This document shows positions 8,117-17,564 of a DNA stretch of 55,704 bases, piece after piece. The stretch covers positions 1 through 55,704 of the forward strand of contig DAOUBA010000210.1 in assembly GCA_034432855.1 (NCBI GenBank), written 5' to 3'. The notes beneath the pieces are model-generated. The model saw nothing but the letters and a program-made list of their open reading frames with translations. It was not told the DNA's origin and did no database searches. The stretch's first letter is position 1, and each line of letters begins with the position of its first letter. The stretch comes from DAOUBA01 sp034432855 (GTDB lineage Bacteria > Chloroflexota > Anaerolineae > B4-G1). Both the position numbers and the translations under genes were made by a program.

Positions 8117-11100
8117 CTACTCGCCGATGGTGAACAGCATCCCATCGCTCCGTCCGAACACCTCCGGGAAGTACATCTCGTAGGCGGCGGTGGGGATGAC
8201 GCGGAACTTGCCAGGGACACTAGCGCGGATCAGGTAGGTGTATTCGTATGTGCCCGCCGGCAAATAATCGGCAAAGAGCACCGCCTTTTCGTCGCGCAGT
8301 TCGCTGTGGCTGAACCACCACCAGCCATAGCCGCCCCACGGATCGTAGCGGTCGGTGCGCACGAACTCGGGCGGCTCGCCGACGACGCTCGTCGTCCGCA
8401 GGCTGCGATCCACCCCCTCGGTCCCGGCGGGGAATGGATCCTCGATCACGACGTAGTGCAGGTCGTGGGGCGCAATGATGGTCAGTTTCACGCGGATCGT
8501 CTCTCCCACCCGCGCCGAGTTGATCGTGGGGCAACGTTCTTCTTCGCAGTCGGCCCGCGTGTACTGGCGGCCGACGATGATGCCGCGATTGAGCGCGACG
8601 ACCTCCTCGACCGGCTTGAAGTAGCGCAGGTACATACTGTAGTAGAGCATCCCCGTGCCGGCTTCCTGGCCCTCCGGCGCCCAGCGCTCGATGACGACGC
8701 GGTTGGCCTCCTCGGCCAGCAGCCGGGCGACCTCGATCTGGAGTTTGGTCGTCTCGTCCACGTTCTCCGGTACGACGTACCCTTCGCCCAGCAACTTGTC
8801 GTTGACGATAACGTGCCAGTTATAGTTGCCTCGCAGTTCACCGGTGGCGACCATCCAGTCGGTGAGGCCGATGATGGCCCAGGCGGTCTCTTGCGTGGTC
8901 TCCCAGCGCCCCTCGCGGCGCGCGGCCATCAGCCAGCGCACGGCATTGGCGGCCAGCGCGTTCCCCGGGTCCAGCCGCGCCAGCGCCGCCAGCACGATGG
9001 CGGTGGAGCGCGTGTCGGTGTTCATCGCGTAGTAATCGGGCCGCTCCTCCTCCCAGTGCGTGCCGGTGGCACTCGATATGGCAGCGTTGTTGATGTCGGA
9101 GATGAGCGCATCTACGCGAGAGCGGCTTTCCGGCTCGATCAGCGCCAGCGCCAGTGCCAGATACGCTTTGCTGAAGGTATCGAGCAGATCGCGCTGCTCG
9201 AACAGCGCCACCGTGCGCCCCAGGTCGCCCTTGCCGTACTCGGCTAGCACGTAGAGGATGAAAGCCTGACGGTTGGCACGCCAGCGATCCTGCACGTCAC
9301 GGCGTGACGCCAGACTTTCGCGCAAATACCTGGCGGTGCGTTTCATCACCTCCTCGTCTACGGTAAAGCCGGCGCGCTGCGCCTCGATCATCCCCAGCAG
9401 AACATAGGCCGTCAGATAGGGATTCGGGTCACTCTGCACCCACCAGCCCCAACCCCCAGTGTAATGCTGCTGGTTGTAGAGCCGCTGCAGCCCCTCGTTC
9501 ACCAGCCCCGGCAACCGTTCCTCCAGTTCCTGATCCTGGATCCCTAATTCCTGCAATGCTCGATAGGTGACGACATTGGGCAGGAACCTCGACACCGTCT
9601 GCTCGGTGCACTCGTAGGGAAAGCGCTCCAGGTACTCTAGTCCATCCACCATCCCCGCCGCCAGCGAGGGGTCAATCTGCACCGTCAACTCGCCCTGGGT
9701 GGGATCGTAACTGAGCGGCAGGGCCGCCGCCTCGATCCGTTGCCCGTCGGCGTCGAGCGTTCCGGCGGTGGCGACGACCTCCGGCGTGCTGTAGCGGTAG
9801 ACCGGCAGGGTGATGCGGACGGCGTCGGCCAGCCCGCCGCTCCGCGCCCCGAAGAACAGCGTCACTTCCTCCACATTCCCCACCGTCACCGGCCACGTCA
9901 CCTTCACCTTGTCATTCGCTGGCACACTGACTCGCTGACTGGCTGATTCCCCAATCCGTACCCCTTCTGCCTCCAGCCTCACCTCCACGTCCAGCGGTTC
10001 GCTCGTGTTGTTGTGGACGACCGCCGCCAGTTCCGCCTCGTCGCCGCCGACGAAGAAGCGCGGAGCCACCGGCCTCACGAGCAGGTTCTTGGTGGCGATG
10101 ATGTCTACTTTCGCCTGACCCACCAGCGTCTTGGCGGTGACGCCGCGCGCGTCCATCCGCCACGTCGTCAGGTTATCCGGCAACTGGACGCTGACCGAGG
10201 CGCGGCCATTGCGGTCGGTGCGCAGCGCGGCGTTCCAGTAGGCCAGATCGGGGAAGCGGGCGCGCACCGGGCCGAACGCTTCGCCGCCGCCACCGCCGCC
10301 CAACCCCTTGACCTCGCGGGCGGTTTGCTCGTTGACGCGCTCGCCCGAAAGCGTCAGGCCGCTCGCCGTCCATACTCCGAGACCACGTGTGCGCCAGAAG
10401 TATTCGACGATGCCGGGGCCCGGCTCCTCGGCCAGCGTCAACACTGCCTTGTCCACCAGCGCCAGCGACAATTCGGCCTCGACCGGCCGGCCCGCGCTAT
10501 CGCTGACCTGCACGTCGTATCGGACCGTCTCGCCGGGGGCATAGTACGTGGTGCGGTCGGGCTTGAGCGTGATCGCCAGTTCCTTCTCGGTCGTCTCGAT
10601 GGGCAGTTCCACGCAGCCGACCTTGAAATCGGGCAGCGGCGTGGTCTCGTCCATCCCCTTGACGATGACGACGGAGACGAAGACGTTGGGGATCAGGTCC
10701 TCGGTGATCGGGATCCGAATCTGCTCCGAGTTGGTCTCCAGCGTCTGCACCCAGTGGCGGTAGATGTGGCCGCGCTCGAGGGTGATGAGCGCCTGCACCG
10801 GTCCCTGGTAGGGGTGCGGGATCAAGATTGTGGCCGTATCGCCGACGCGGTACATGCGCTTGTCGGCAACGAGTTCGATGCGGTCGTTGTTCTGCTGCCG
10901 CCAATGGACGTATTCGGTACCGCTCACCCACAGGTAGGTGGCGCCCTGCACCTTGTTCCGGCGCTCGTCGAGGCCGCTGGTGATCACACGATAGGTGCCG
11001 CCCTGGTCGGGGACGAAGGCGGCGCGCGCCTTGCCCTGGCGGTCGGTGGTCACCGTGGTCGTATAGACCGGCGTATCCTCGACGACGCTCTCCCAGTAGT

Positions 11101-14100
11101 AGCGGCCATCCTCGGCCTGCTTCTGCACGCTGTACCACTCGCGCCGCACAAAGACGACGGTCAGTTCGCGGTTGGGCGAGGGCTCGCTCTCCCAATCTAC
11201 GGTGATGATGTTGACGCGGGCCTCGTCGCCTACCGTGCCCACGTACTGCGCCGGCTGCAGGCCGATGTAGAACAGCCCCTTGTGGACGATGGCCGCGGTG
11301 CGGTTCGAGACCTCCTGATTGTTCACGTCTATGACGGTCACTTCGAGCGTGAAGCGCTGGCTGAGGGTTTCGTCGGCGATGTCGGCTTCGATGCTGAAGG
11401 TGAAACGGCCCTGGGCGTCGGTCGTCCCCGTACCGTTGGCGATCAGTTCGCCGTAGCTGCTGTCGCCGCGGCGCCACCAGTAATCCCAGTAGTCATAGTC
11501 GCCAAAGTCCCACCAGCCCGGGCCCTGATAGTCGAAGAAATAGTCGGCTGAGAGGACGGCATAGCGCACCTGCGCGTTGGCAACCGGCCCGCCGAAAAAG
11601 TACGTGGCCTGGGCAGTGACGGCGATCCTGTCGCCCTGGGCGTACTCGGCCTTGTCGGTCTCGACGGTGACCTCGAACTCGGGCTTGCGGTACTCGGCCA
11701 CCAGGAAGGAAGTGCCGAAATACTGATCGTCGTAGGACGCCTGGATTGAGTAATTGCCGAGCGCCGCCTCTTCGCTCAGCGCCAGTTCGCCGTTGAGCGT
11801 GCCCAGGTCATTGAGGGGCATATCCTCCTCAAATACTTTAGTGCCCTGCGGATCCCAGATTTCGACGTGGACCCTGGCATTGCGTGGAGGCAGCGAATAA
11901 CGCGCGTCATCGTCGGCGCGGACGATGCCCTTGAAGTAGACCGTCTGGCCGGGGCGGTAGATGGGTCGGTCGGTGAAAAAGTAGGCGGCGTAGGGGGATT
12001 CATAATACTCCACCGGAACGCCGAAATCCCAGGGCGAGATACCGCTCGTCCACTGGTTGATGGCGGCGGAAAAGTTCTCGTCCGGGTTTTCCGGATCGCC
12101 AGTGAAGGCAAAGATGGGTACCCACCGGTCGTCTGGCCCTTCGTACGCGCCGGTAAAGACGCCATCCTGGTCGGTCGTTCCCCGGGCCAGGGTGGAGGCG
12201 CGTTCGTTCATCACGACGACGGGCAGGCCCGGAAGGACATCGCCGGAGCGCAGGTCGGTGGCCCACACCAACACTTCCGAATTGGTGGTCTTGAAGCTCA
12301 GGTTGTGACGGGAGACGACCAGCATGATCTTGCTGGGCCACAACCGTGTCTCGGTCGCCCTGGCTTCGGGGTAGATGGTGTCAGAGTCGCCCTGCGCGAT
12401 CAGGAAGTACAGCCCCGGCGCGAGCGGCCCGCCATCTTCGGCCAGGTCCACACGATAGACGCGGCGCTGATTGAGCGGCGGATCCGCCTCCAGCGTCCAC
12501 CGGCGCACCAGGTTCTCCGCCGCGCCGCGGTAGGAATCCCAATAGTTCCAGCCCTCCCGGCCGTTGGCGCGCATAAAGTCTCGATACGGCATGCGGTACA
12601 GCGCAAAATTGACCCGCCCCATGTTGAGCACGGTTACATAAACCGCTGTGTTGGTGTAGGCGTTGTAGGTGCCGACGTTGCCCGGAGTATTCAGGTAGAC
12701 CTCCGGATCGTAGGCGCGGGTGCGCCAGCGGATGGTGGTATCCTGGCCCAGCGGGTGGCCATAGCGCCCGCGCACGTTGCCGCTGATGGTCACGGTATAC
12801 TCGCTGCTGGCCTTGATGGGGAAAGAGATGCCCAGGTAGGTGTTGTTTTCCCCCCAGTAGGTATAGACCTCGGTAGCCGAGACGGGTGGGCTGATGGTAA
12901 AGTTGTCGTTGATCGAGTCCGGGTCCATTGGGCTGGAAAAGACGACCTCCAGCGTCGTCCACGGGCTGGCGCGCTGCTCGCCGTCGGCGGGGGTGGTGCG
13001 GATGATGCTCGGGTAAGCAATGGTGTGGAAGCGCCAGCGGTAGGTCTCTTTGGTGCCACCCCGTCCTCCGGTAGCCCCCCGGGCACCTGCAGCGAGTTCG
13101 GCGACATAGAGGGTGTTGAAATCGAGCGGACGGGAAGGCCTGAAGCCCATCGTCTCCACTCCGACGCGCTCTGGCCCTTCACCCTCGCGCCACGACCAAT
13201 TATACGGCTCGTAGCCGGTACCCTTGCCGGTATCGCCGGGCAGGATGAGGCCCTGACTGTGCCACTCGAAAGTGCCGGCGATCTTTTCCTCGCGTCCGGC
13301 CTCTCGCAGTGCAAAGGCGGCTTCAACGGAAGCGCGGTCCATCGGCTGGTTGAAGGCGATGTAGATGGTAGGCTGCGGTTCGACGTGGATGGTGAAATCG
13401 CCGGGATACGTAGCGACGACGGCAGGGCTGACCGTGGTGAACTGCCAGGTGTAATCCTCGGCGAGCACCCCGCCGGTCGTGTCGGTCAGCCCGGCGGCGA
13501 TGCGCGCGGTGTAGGTCGTGGCCGGCAAGAAGCCCTCAACGGGGGTGAAGACGTAGATCGAGGTGTTCAGCCATTCGCCCGTCCCCTCCACCGGCGGCGT
13601 GAAGGTGAGCGGTTGCGGCAGATCTCCTTGATTCTCAATGGCGGTCAACGGGACGACCGGGCGGTTGAACATGACGGTGACCGCGGCGTCGAGCGCGACC
13701 TCCTCGGTATCCGGCGCAGGCTGGACGGTGGCGACTTCGAGGAAGCCGACGGTGGTGAAGCGCAAAAGCACCGGCTCGCGCAGCGCGACTTTGGCCGCGC
13801 TTGTAGCGCTATCTTTGATGGTGACGGTGTAGCGGGTGGCGCGCCGGAAGCCCGTACCTGCCGGCTTGAACTGCACGGCGCGGTCGGTGACCCACACGAG
13901 GGTGCCGGGGACCGCCGGCTCGATGGTGAAAGCCTCCTCGACCGACGGCTTGTCCATCGGCTGGTCGAACACCAGTTGGATGGGCGCATTGACCCGGAGT
14001 TCCTCGCCGCGCTCCGGCGAGACCTGGATCACCTGCGGCGCCAGGGGCTGGGGCGTGGGGGTTGGAGACCTGAGGATCGAGGGGAGTCGACAGGACAGAA

Positions 14101-14161
14101 GCAGCATGCAAATGGTCAGAATAGAGACGAGACCTGCAATGCACCGCTTAGTTGGAGCCAT
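8117..14161 (-). CDS. Bacterial alpha-2-macroglobulin lipoprotein with Ig-like repeats and thioester
   Basis: A 2014-residue surface lipoprotein (signal peptide with lipobox LLLSC, then a SPTPTPQP linker). The N-terminal 450 residues contain Big_5-type Ig-like repeats (VFDQPMDKPSVEEAF, MFNRPVVP, AFNQPMDRASVEAAF, VFSSPMDPDSINDNF). MG domains follow (YFFTDRPIYRPGQTVYFKG near 730), then the alpha-2-macroglobulin core and the thioester motif CTEQ with Cys at 1518, and an alpha/alpha-toroid region. Such proteins trap proteases that attack the periplasm or surface and are classically paired with PBP1C, here the upstream PBP gene on the same strand. ATG 14161 has AGGAGGT eight bases upstream. The intact thioester argues for a trapping form. 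Confidence 0.95.
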   Translation of the reverse strand: MAPTKRCIAGLVSILTICMLLLSCRLPSILRSPTPTPQPLAPQVIQVSPERGEELRVNAPIQLVFDQPMDKPSVEEAFTIEPAVPGTLVWVTDRAVQFKPAGTGFRRATRYTVTIKDSATSAAKVALREPVLLRFTTVGFLEVATVQPAPDTEEVALDAAVTVMFNRPVVPLTAIENQGDLPQPLTFTPPVEGTGEWLNTSIYVFTPVEGFLPATTYTARIAAGLTDTTGGVLAEDYTWQFTTVSPAVVATYPGDFTIHVEPQPTIYIAFNQPMDRASVEAAFALREAGREEKIAGTFEWHSQGLILPGDTGKGTGYEPYNWSWREGEGPERVGVETMGFRPSRPLDFNTLYVAELAAGARGATGGRGGTKETYRWRFHTIAYPSIIRTTPADGEQRASPWTTLEVVFSSPMDPDSINDNFTISPPVSATEVYTYWGENNTYLGISFPIKASSEYTVTISGNVRGRYGHPLGQDTTIRWRTRAYDPEVYLNTPGNVGTYNAYTNTAVYVTVLNMGRVNFALYRMPYRDFMRANGREGWNYWDSYRGAAENLVRRWTLEADPPLNQRRVYRVDLAEDGGPLAPGLYFLIAQGDSDTIYPEARATETRLWPSKIMLVVSRHNLSFKTTNSEVLVWATDLRSGDVLPGLPVVVMNERASTLARGTTDQDGVFTGAYEGPDDRWVPIFAFTGDPENPDENFSAAINQWTSGISPWDFGVPVEYYESPYAAYFFTDRPIYRPGQTVYFKGIVRADDDARYSLPPRNARVHVEIWDPQGTKVFEEDMPLNDLGTLNGELALSEEAALGNYSIQASYDDQYFGTSFLVAEYRKPEFEVTVETDKAEYAQGDRIAVTAQATYFFGGPVANAQVRYAVLSADYFFDYQGPGWWDFGDYDYWDYWWRRGDSSYGELIANGTGTTDAQGRFTFSIEADIADETLSQRFTLEVTVIDVNNQEVSNRTAAIVHKGLFYIGLQPAQYVGTVGDEARVNIITVDWESEPSPNRELTVVFVRREWYSVQKQAEDGRYYWESVVEDTPVYTTTVTTDRQGKARAAFVPDQGGTYRVITSGLDERRNKVQGATYLWVSGTEYVHWRQQNNDRIELVADKRMYRVGDTATILIPHPYQGPVQALITLERGHIYRHWVQTLETNSEQIRIPITEDLIPNVFVSVVIVKGMDETTPLPDFKVGCVELPIETTEKELAITLKPDRTTYYAPGETVRYDVQVSDSAGRPVEAELSLALVDKAVLTLAEEPGPGIVEYFWRTRGLGVWTASGLTLSGERVNEQTAREVKGLGGGGGGEAFGPVRARFPDLAYWNAALRTDRNGRASVSVQLPDNLTTWRMDARGVTAKTLVGQAKVDIIATKNLLVRPVAPRFFVGGDEAELAAVVHNNTSEPLDVEVRLEAEGVRIGESASQRVSVPANDKVKVTWPVTVGNVEEVTLFFGARSGGLADAVRITLPVYRYSTPEVVATAGTLDADGQRIEAAALPLSYDPTQGELTVQIDPSLAAGMVDGLEYLERFPYECTEQTVSRFLPNVVTYRALQELGIQDQELEERLPGLVNEGLQRLYNQQHYTGGWGWWVQSDPNPYLTAYVLLGMIEAQRAGFTVDEEVMKRTARYLRESLASRRDVQDRWRANRQAFILYVLAEYGKGDLGRTVALFEQRDLLDTFSKAYLALALALIEPESRSRVDALISDINNAAISSATGTHWEEERPDYYAMNTDTRSTAIVLAALARLDPGNALAANAVRWLMAARREGRWETTQETAWAIIGLTDWMVATGELRGNYNWHVIVNDKLLGEGYVVPENVDETTKLQIEVARLLAEEANRVVIERWAPEGQEAGTGMLYYSMYLRYFKPVEEVVALNRGIIVGRQYTRADCEEERCPTINSARVGETIRVKLTIIAPHDLHYVVIEDPFPAGTEGVDRSLRTTSVVGEPPEFVRTDRYDPWGGYGWWWFSHSELRDEKAVLFADYLPAGTYEYTYLIRASVPGKFRVIPTAAYEMYFPEVFGRSDGMLFTIGE

Positions 14162-14300
14162 TTATGCACCTCCTGATGTTAATGCTGGAAGGCCGCCATG
14201 CTGAAGCCGATGTGGGCAGCCTTTGTACAGGCTTTACGCAGCACAGAAATCGCCTACTCTCGGTATGGAAACTGCACAGGCGGCTGTATTTTTCTTGCCA

Positions 14301-14594
14301 TTACCAGATGACCTTCAACCCCTCCACCGCCGCCAGGGCCCGGTCACGGCTCAGCAGGGGCAACCCCAACAATTTCCACACATTTCTCTCTGCGCTTCGG
14401 CAATATCCTCCTCGTTAATCTCTGGCGTGCCTGCCCACAGCCCGCCCAACTTGACGATGTGGCTCTCCTGAGGAGTGGGTTGTCCGGCTCGCGCGCAGAA
14501 ACGCTAAGTCGCGCAGTAATTGCAGGCTCTCCGGTGGTAAGAAATCCAGCACCGATGTAATCTCTCTTTTCAGCGTCGCCACACCTTGAGCCAT
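14301..14594 (-). pseudogene. Remnant of a VapBC-like toxin-antitoxin pair (frameshifted antitoxin joined to a PIN toxin tail)
   Basis: From ATG 14594 (GAGGAGGT upstream) the frame reads MAQGVATLKREITSVLDFLP, and on to LAFLRA. After a frameshift it continues in another frame as IVKLGGLWAGTPEINEEDIA, the conserved C-terminal end of AbrB/VapB-like antitoxins seen with PIN toxins. Right after it, in a further frame, comes LPLLSRDRALAAVEGLKVIW and a stop at 14301-14303, which is the C-terminal end of a PIN-domain nuclease. The rest of the toxin is missing, so a deletion fused the two genes. The promoter at 14624-14652 looks intact. No single frame is open throughout. Family assignment rests on remembered motifs. 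Confidence 0.7.
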
Positions 14595-14623
14595 GGCACA
14601 CCTCCTCGTTTGCTCTCGCTTCC

Positions 14624-14652
14624 AGTATAGCGGGAAACATCGGGGCTGTCAA
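14624..14652 (-). promoter_or_regulatory. Consensus promoter in front of the decayed toxin-antitoxin locus
   Basis: On minus: TTGACA, 17 bases, TATACT, followed by a ribosome binding site and the antitoxin ATG at 14594. Near-perfect sigma-70 type signal. Confidence 0.65.
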
Positions 14653-14672
14653 TTCCCAGCCAGGGCACATCG

Positions 14673-17267
14673 TCACTCAATCACCTCTATCGCTATACTA
14701 TTCCCTCTCACCTCATTGCCTCCTGAATCTATGCCGACTGCCGTGAATGTGTGCCGGCCTAGTGCCATCGGCCAGAACGCCTGGTACGGCGGCATGGTGA
14801 GCGTGGCGAGTGGCTCTCCATCTACGAGCAGTGTCACCTGCGTGAGCACGACACCGTCGGCAGGGCGTGCAGCGACAAGGAGCCGCTGCGCCGAAGCGGG
14901 AACCGCAGGCGAGAGGCGGTAGCGGGCGTTGGGATCGGGGCTGGTGAGGAGTAAGGAGTTAGTGATTAGGGACTGGTGATCAGGAGATTCCCCCCCAATC
15001 ACTAATCCCCAATCCCCAATCACTTCTTGGGCAGGACATAGAGGCGAATAGGTAGTCGGCAGTTGCGGGACGTCTTGCCAGCGGGCCCACTCCTGCGCCT
15101 CGGCGGGATAGCGTGTGAAGCGTTTGACGACGGTGTATTCCGGCGGGCAATCGGGGCCTGCAAGAAGCCCGTTCCGCGCATCCAGTGTGTACTCCCAGTG
15201 CCAGTCGTCCACTCGCGTCGGCTCCGTCCCCTCGATGAACAACTCCCGTATCGTATGCGGACACCGCACCTGCTGTCCGCCAGCGCCCTCGCTTCCCTGC
15301 TCCCCTGCTCCCCTGCTCCCCTGCACAGGTAATAGCCCACTGTCCGCACACACCTCCACACGCGCCATCCCCGGCGGTTCGACGAACTCACGCACCGGAC
15401 GGCCCTTGAGCAGCACCTCCATCACGTCGTGCCAGATGGGCGCCGCACCCGTCACACCGGTCACATTGCGCATCGGCTCGTTATCGGCGTTGCCCGCCCA
15501 CACGCCGACGACCAGATCGGGCGTATAGCCCACCGTCCAGTTATCGCGCCAGTCGGTGGTGGTGCCGGTCTTGACCGCCGCCGGTCGGGTGAGATTGAGC
15601 GCGCTGTTCTCGCCGAAGGCAGGCGCGCGGGCGTAGTTGTCACTCAAGATGTCGGTGATGAGATAGGCCACGCGCTCGTCTATCACCCGTTCGCCGGGCC
15701 TGCCTCCCCATACTTTGAGCATGCGCCCCGCGCTATCTTCGACCCGCGTGATCGTGACCGGCTCGACGCGGCGCCCGCCGTTGGCGAATGCGCCGTAGGC
15801 GGTGGTCAGTTCGAGCAGGCGCACCTCGCCGCCGCCCAACGTCAGCGCCAGTCCGAAGCGGTCGGCGTCGTCGAAGGTGGTGATGCCCATTGCGCGTGCC
15901 AGGCTCGTCATCCTTTCGAGGCCGACGTGATCGAGCACCTTGACGGCGACCAGGTTGTAACTGGAGGCCAGCGCCCGGCGCAAGAGCGTCGGCCCGTGCC
16001 AGGCGCGATCATAGTTCACCGGCACGTAGGGTTCTCCCTCGCGGGTGAGGAAAGCGGTGCGCACGTCCACCATCATCGTCGCGGCGGTCAGCGGCGCAGG
16101 GCCGGTGGGGTCGAACGCGGCGGCGTAGGTGATCGGCTTGATCGAGGAGCCGGGCTGGCGCAGGGCGAGCGCGCCGTTGACCGCGCCGCTGATGCGCGGG
16201 TCGAAGTAATCAGGGCTGCCGACCATCGCCAACACCTCGCCCGTATGGGGGTCGAGGACGACGACGGCGGCGTTGCGGACGTTGCGCGGCTGCTGGCCCT
16301 CGCGTACCTCGGCCAGTTGCGCCAGGCGATAACGCACGATGCGCTCGACCGCTTCCTGTATGTCAAGGTCGAGTGTGGTGTAAACTCGCAGCCCTTGTGT
16401 GTAGAGTGCCTCCCGCCCGAACTCGCGCTCCAACCGTCCCCATACGAACATCACCCAGTGCGGCGCGGCGATAGGGAACGGCGTCGAGGCGAATCCCAAC
16501 TTCTCGCCTGCCGCCAGGTCCGCCTCCTCCTGCGAGATGTAGCCGTGCCGCACCATCAGCCCCAGCACGATCCGTTGGCGGGCTTTGGCCGCATCGGGGT
16601 TTTCCAGCGGGTTGTAGATTGCCGGCGCCTGGGGCAGGCCGGCCAGGAGCGCACATTCGGCCAGATCGAGTTCCTGTACGCCTTTAGCGAAATAGGTGCG
16701 CGCGGCGGCCTCGATGCCGTAGGCCAGGTTGCCATAGTAGGTCTCGTTCAGGTAGAGCGTCAGGATTTCGTCCTTGCTATAGTGGCGGGCGATACGCCAG
16801 GCCAGGATGGACTCGCGCAGTTTGCGCTCCAGCGTGACCTGGCTGCGTTCCTCCGGCGAAAGGAGCAGGTTGCGCGCCAGTTGTTGGGTGATGGTGCTGC
16901 CGCCGGAGAGGATTTCGCCGCCTCGGAGGTTGATCCACAGCGCGCGGACGATGGCGCGGAAATCCACGCCGGGGTTGGAGTAGAAACTGGCGTCTTCGGT
17001 GGCGATGGTGGCCTTGATACATGCGGGGGGAATCCGGTCGAGCGGCACGGGGGTGTGCGCCCCGCCGTGCGGATCGAGGATCTCGTACAAGAGCCGCCCG
17101 TTGCGGTCGTAGATGCGCGTGGAGGGAGCAGCCGTCCGCTCGTACAGCCGGTCGGGCGAGGGGAGGTCAAGGGAGAGCCACTGGAGCGCGCCGGCTGCGA
17201 GCAACACAAGTAGGAGCGGAATGATGATGGCAATACGCACCAGAAGGAAGATCGTACGGCGACTCAT
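14673..17267 (-). CDS. Class A penicillin-binding protein (PBP1C-like)
   Basis: A bifunctional peptidoglycan synthase. A membrane anchor (about 6-30) precedes the glycosyltransferase domain, with catalytic Glu91 in ATEDASFY and the SGGSTITQQ motif, then the transpeptidase domain with SSIK (Ser374, Lys377), SYN in LASSYNL, and KTG at 566-568. A C-terminal Ig-like domain (LLVDGEPLATLTMPPYQAFW) resembles the BiPBP_C module of PbpC. ATG 17267 has GGAGG upstream, better than the TTG at 17294. It precedes the macroglobulin gene, the usual partner of PbpC. Odd: two stretches between conserved blocks are translations of intergenic-type repeats (a Gly/Glu/Gln-rich insert before CPHTIRE and one with the pattern DWGLVIGG). 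Confidence 0.93.
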   Translation of the reverse strand: MSRRTIFLLVRIAIIIPLLLVLLAAGALQWLSLDLPSPDRLYERTAAPSTRIYDRNGRLLYEILDPHGGAHTPVPLDRIPPACIKATIATEDASFYSNPGVDFRAIVRALWINLRGGEILSGGSTITQQLARNLLLSPEERSQVTLERKLRESILAWRIARHYSKDEILTLYLNETYYGNLAYGIEAAARTYFAKGVQELDLAECALLAGLPQAPAIYNPLENPDAAKARQRIVLGLMVRHGYISQEEADLAAGEKLGFASTPFPIAAPHWVMFVWGRLEREFGREALYTQGLRVYTTLDLDIQEAVERIVRYRLAQLAEVREGQQPRNVRNAAVVVLDPHTGEVLAMVGSPDYFDPRISGAVNGALALRQPGSSIKPITYAAAFDPTGPAPLTAATMMVDVRTAFLTREGEPYVPVNYDRAWHGPTLLRRALASSYNLVAVKVLDHVGLERMTSLARAMGITTFDDADRFGLALTLGGGEVRLLELTTAYGAFANGGRRVEPVTITRVEDSAGRMLKVWGGRPGERVIDERVAYLITDILSDNYARAPAFGENSALNLTRPAAVKTGTTTDWRDNWTVGYTPDLVVGVWAGNADNEPMRNVTGVTGAAPIWHDVMEVLLKGRPVREFVEPPGMARVEVCADSGLLPVQGSRGAGEQGSEGAGGQQVRCPHTIRELFIEGTEPTRVDDWHWEYTLDARNGLLAGPDCPPEYTVVKRFTRYPAEAQEWARWQDVPQLPTTYSPLCPAQEVIGDWGLVIGGESPDHQSLITNSLLLTSPDPNARYRLSPAVPASAQRLLVAARPADGVVLTQVTLLVDGEPLATLTMPPYQAFWPMALGRHTFTAVGIDSGGNEVRGNSIAIEVIE
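14952..15028. repeat. Intragenic repeat in the PBP gene (TTAGTGATTAGGG type)
   Basis: Units of the form TTAGTGATTAGGG and their inverted form AATCACTAATCCCC or AATCCCC are clustered here. They are typical of intergenic repeats, yet they stay in frame with the PBP gene between the transpeptidase and the C-terminal domain. Confidence 0.7.
15286..15327. repeat. Intragenic tandem repeat in the PBP gene (CTCCCCTG type)
   Basis: Several tandem copies of an 8- to 10-base unit CTCCCCTG/CTTCCCTG translate on minus into a Gly/Ala/Glu/Gln stretch (GAGEQGSEGAGG) inserted between GLLP and CPHT of the PBP. Confidence 0.7.
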
Positions 17268-17370
17268 AACGCCGCCTCCGCTGAAACCGCCCAATGGTCA
17301 ACGTAGAATATGGCCAGCCAATTGGTCGCACCGGCCTGAAAGGGCTGATGCTGGCGGGTCTTCCTGCAAA

Positions 17371-17442
17371 AATGGTCGGCCTTTGCCGACCTGCTCCCCA
17401 CCCCGTCTGGACGGCCCGGAAAGGCCGTCCCACATAGCCGGC
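17371..17442. repeat. Double-hairpin dispersed repeat upstream of the PBP gene
   Basis: Two hairpins, 17374-17391 (GGTCGGC/GCCGACC) and 17409-17430 (GGACGGCC/GGCCGTCC), followed by CACATAGCCGG. The second half matches 45611-45645 almost base for base, and the first half matches 35764-35793 in inverted orientation, so these are modules of a dispersed family. Confidence 0.7.
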
Positions 17443-17564
17443 ACCCCAGTCCTGTCTGTCATTCTAGCATTGTTTCCCCACGCTGCCTTGACATTCAGCG
17501 TACCGGAACGCGCCGCGCAGCCTGCGAGTGCTTGACGAGTGGGCGACGTGCCGGCATCCTCGTA

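Noticed and set aside
14344..14676. A 110-codon minus-strand frame in the gap before the macroglobulin gene
   Set aside because: Only pieces of it resemble proteins, in more than one frame; it is better explained as the decayed toxin-antitoxin locus.
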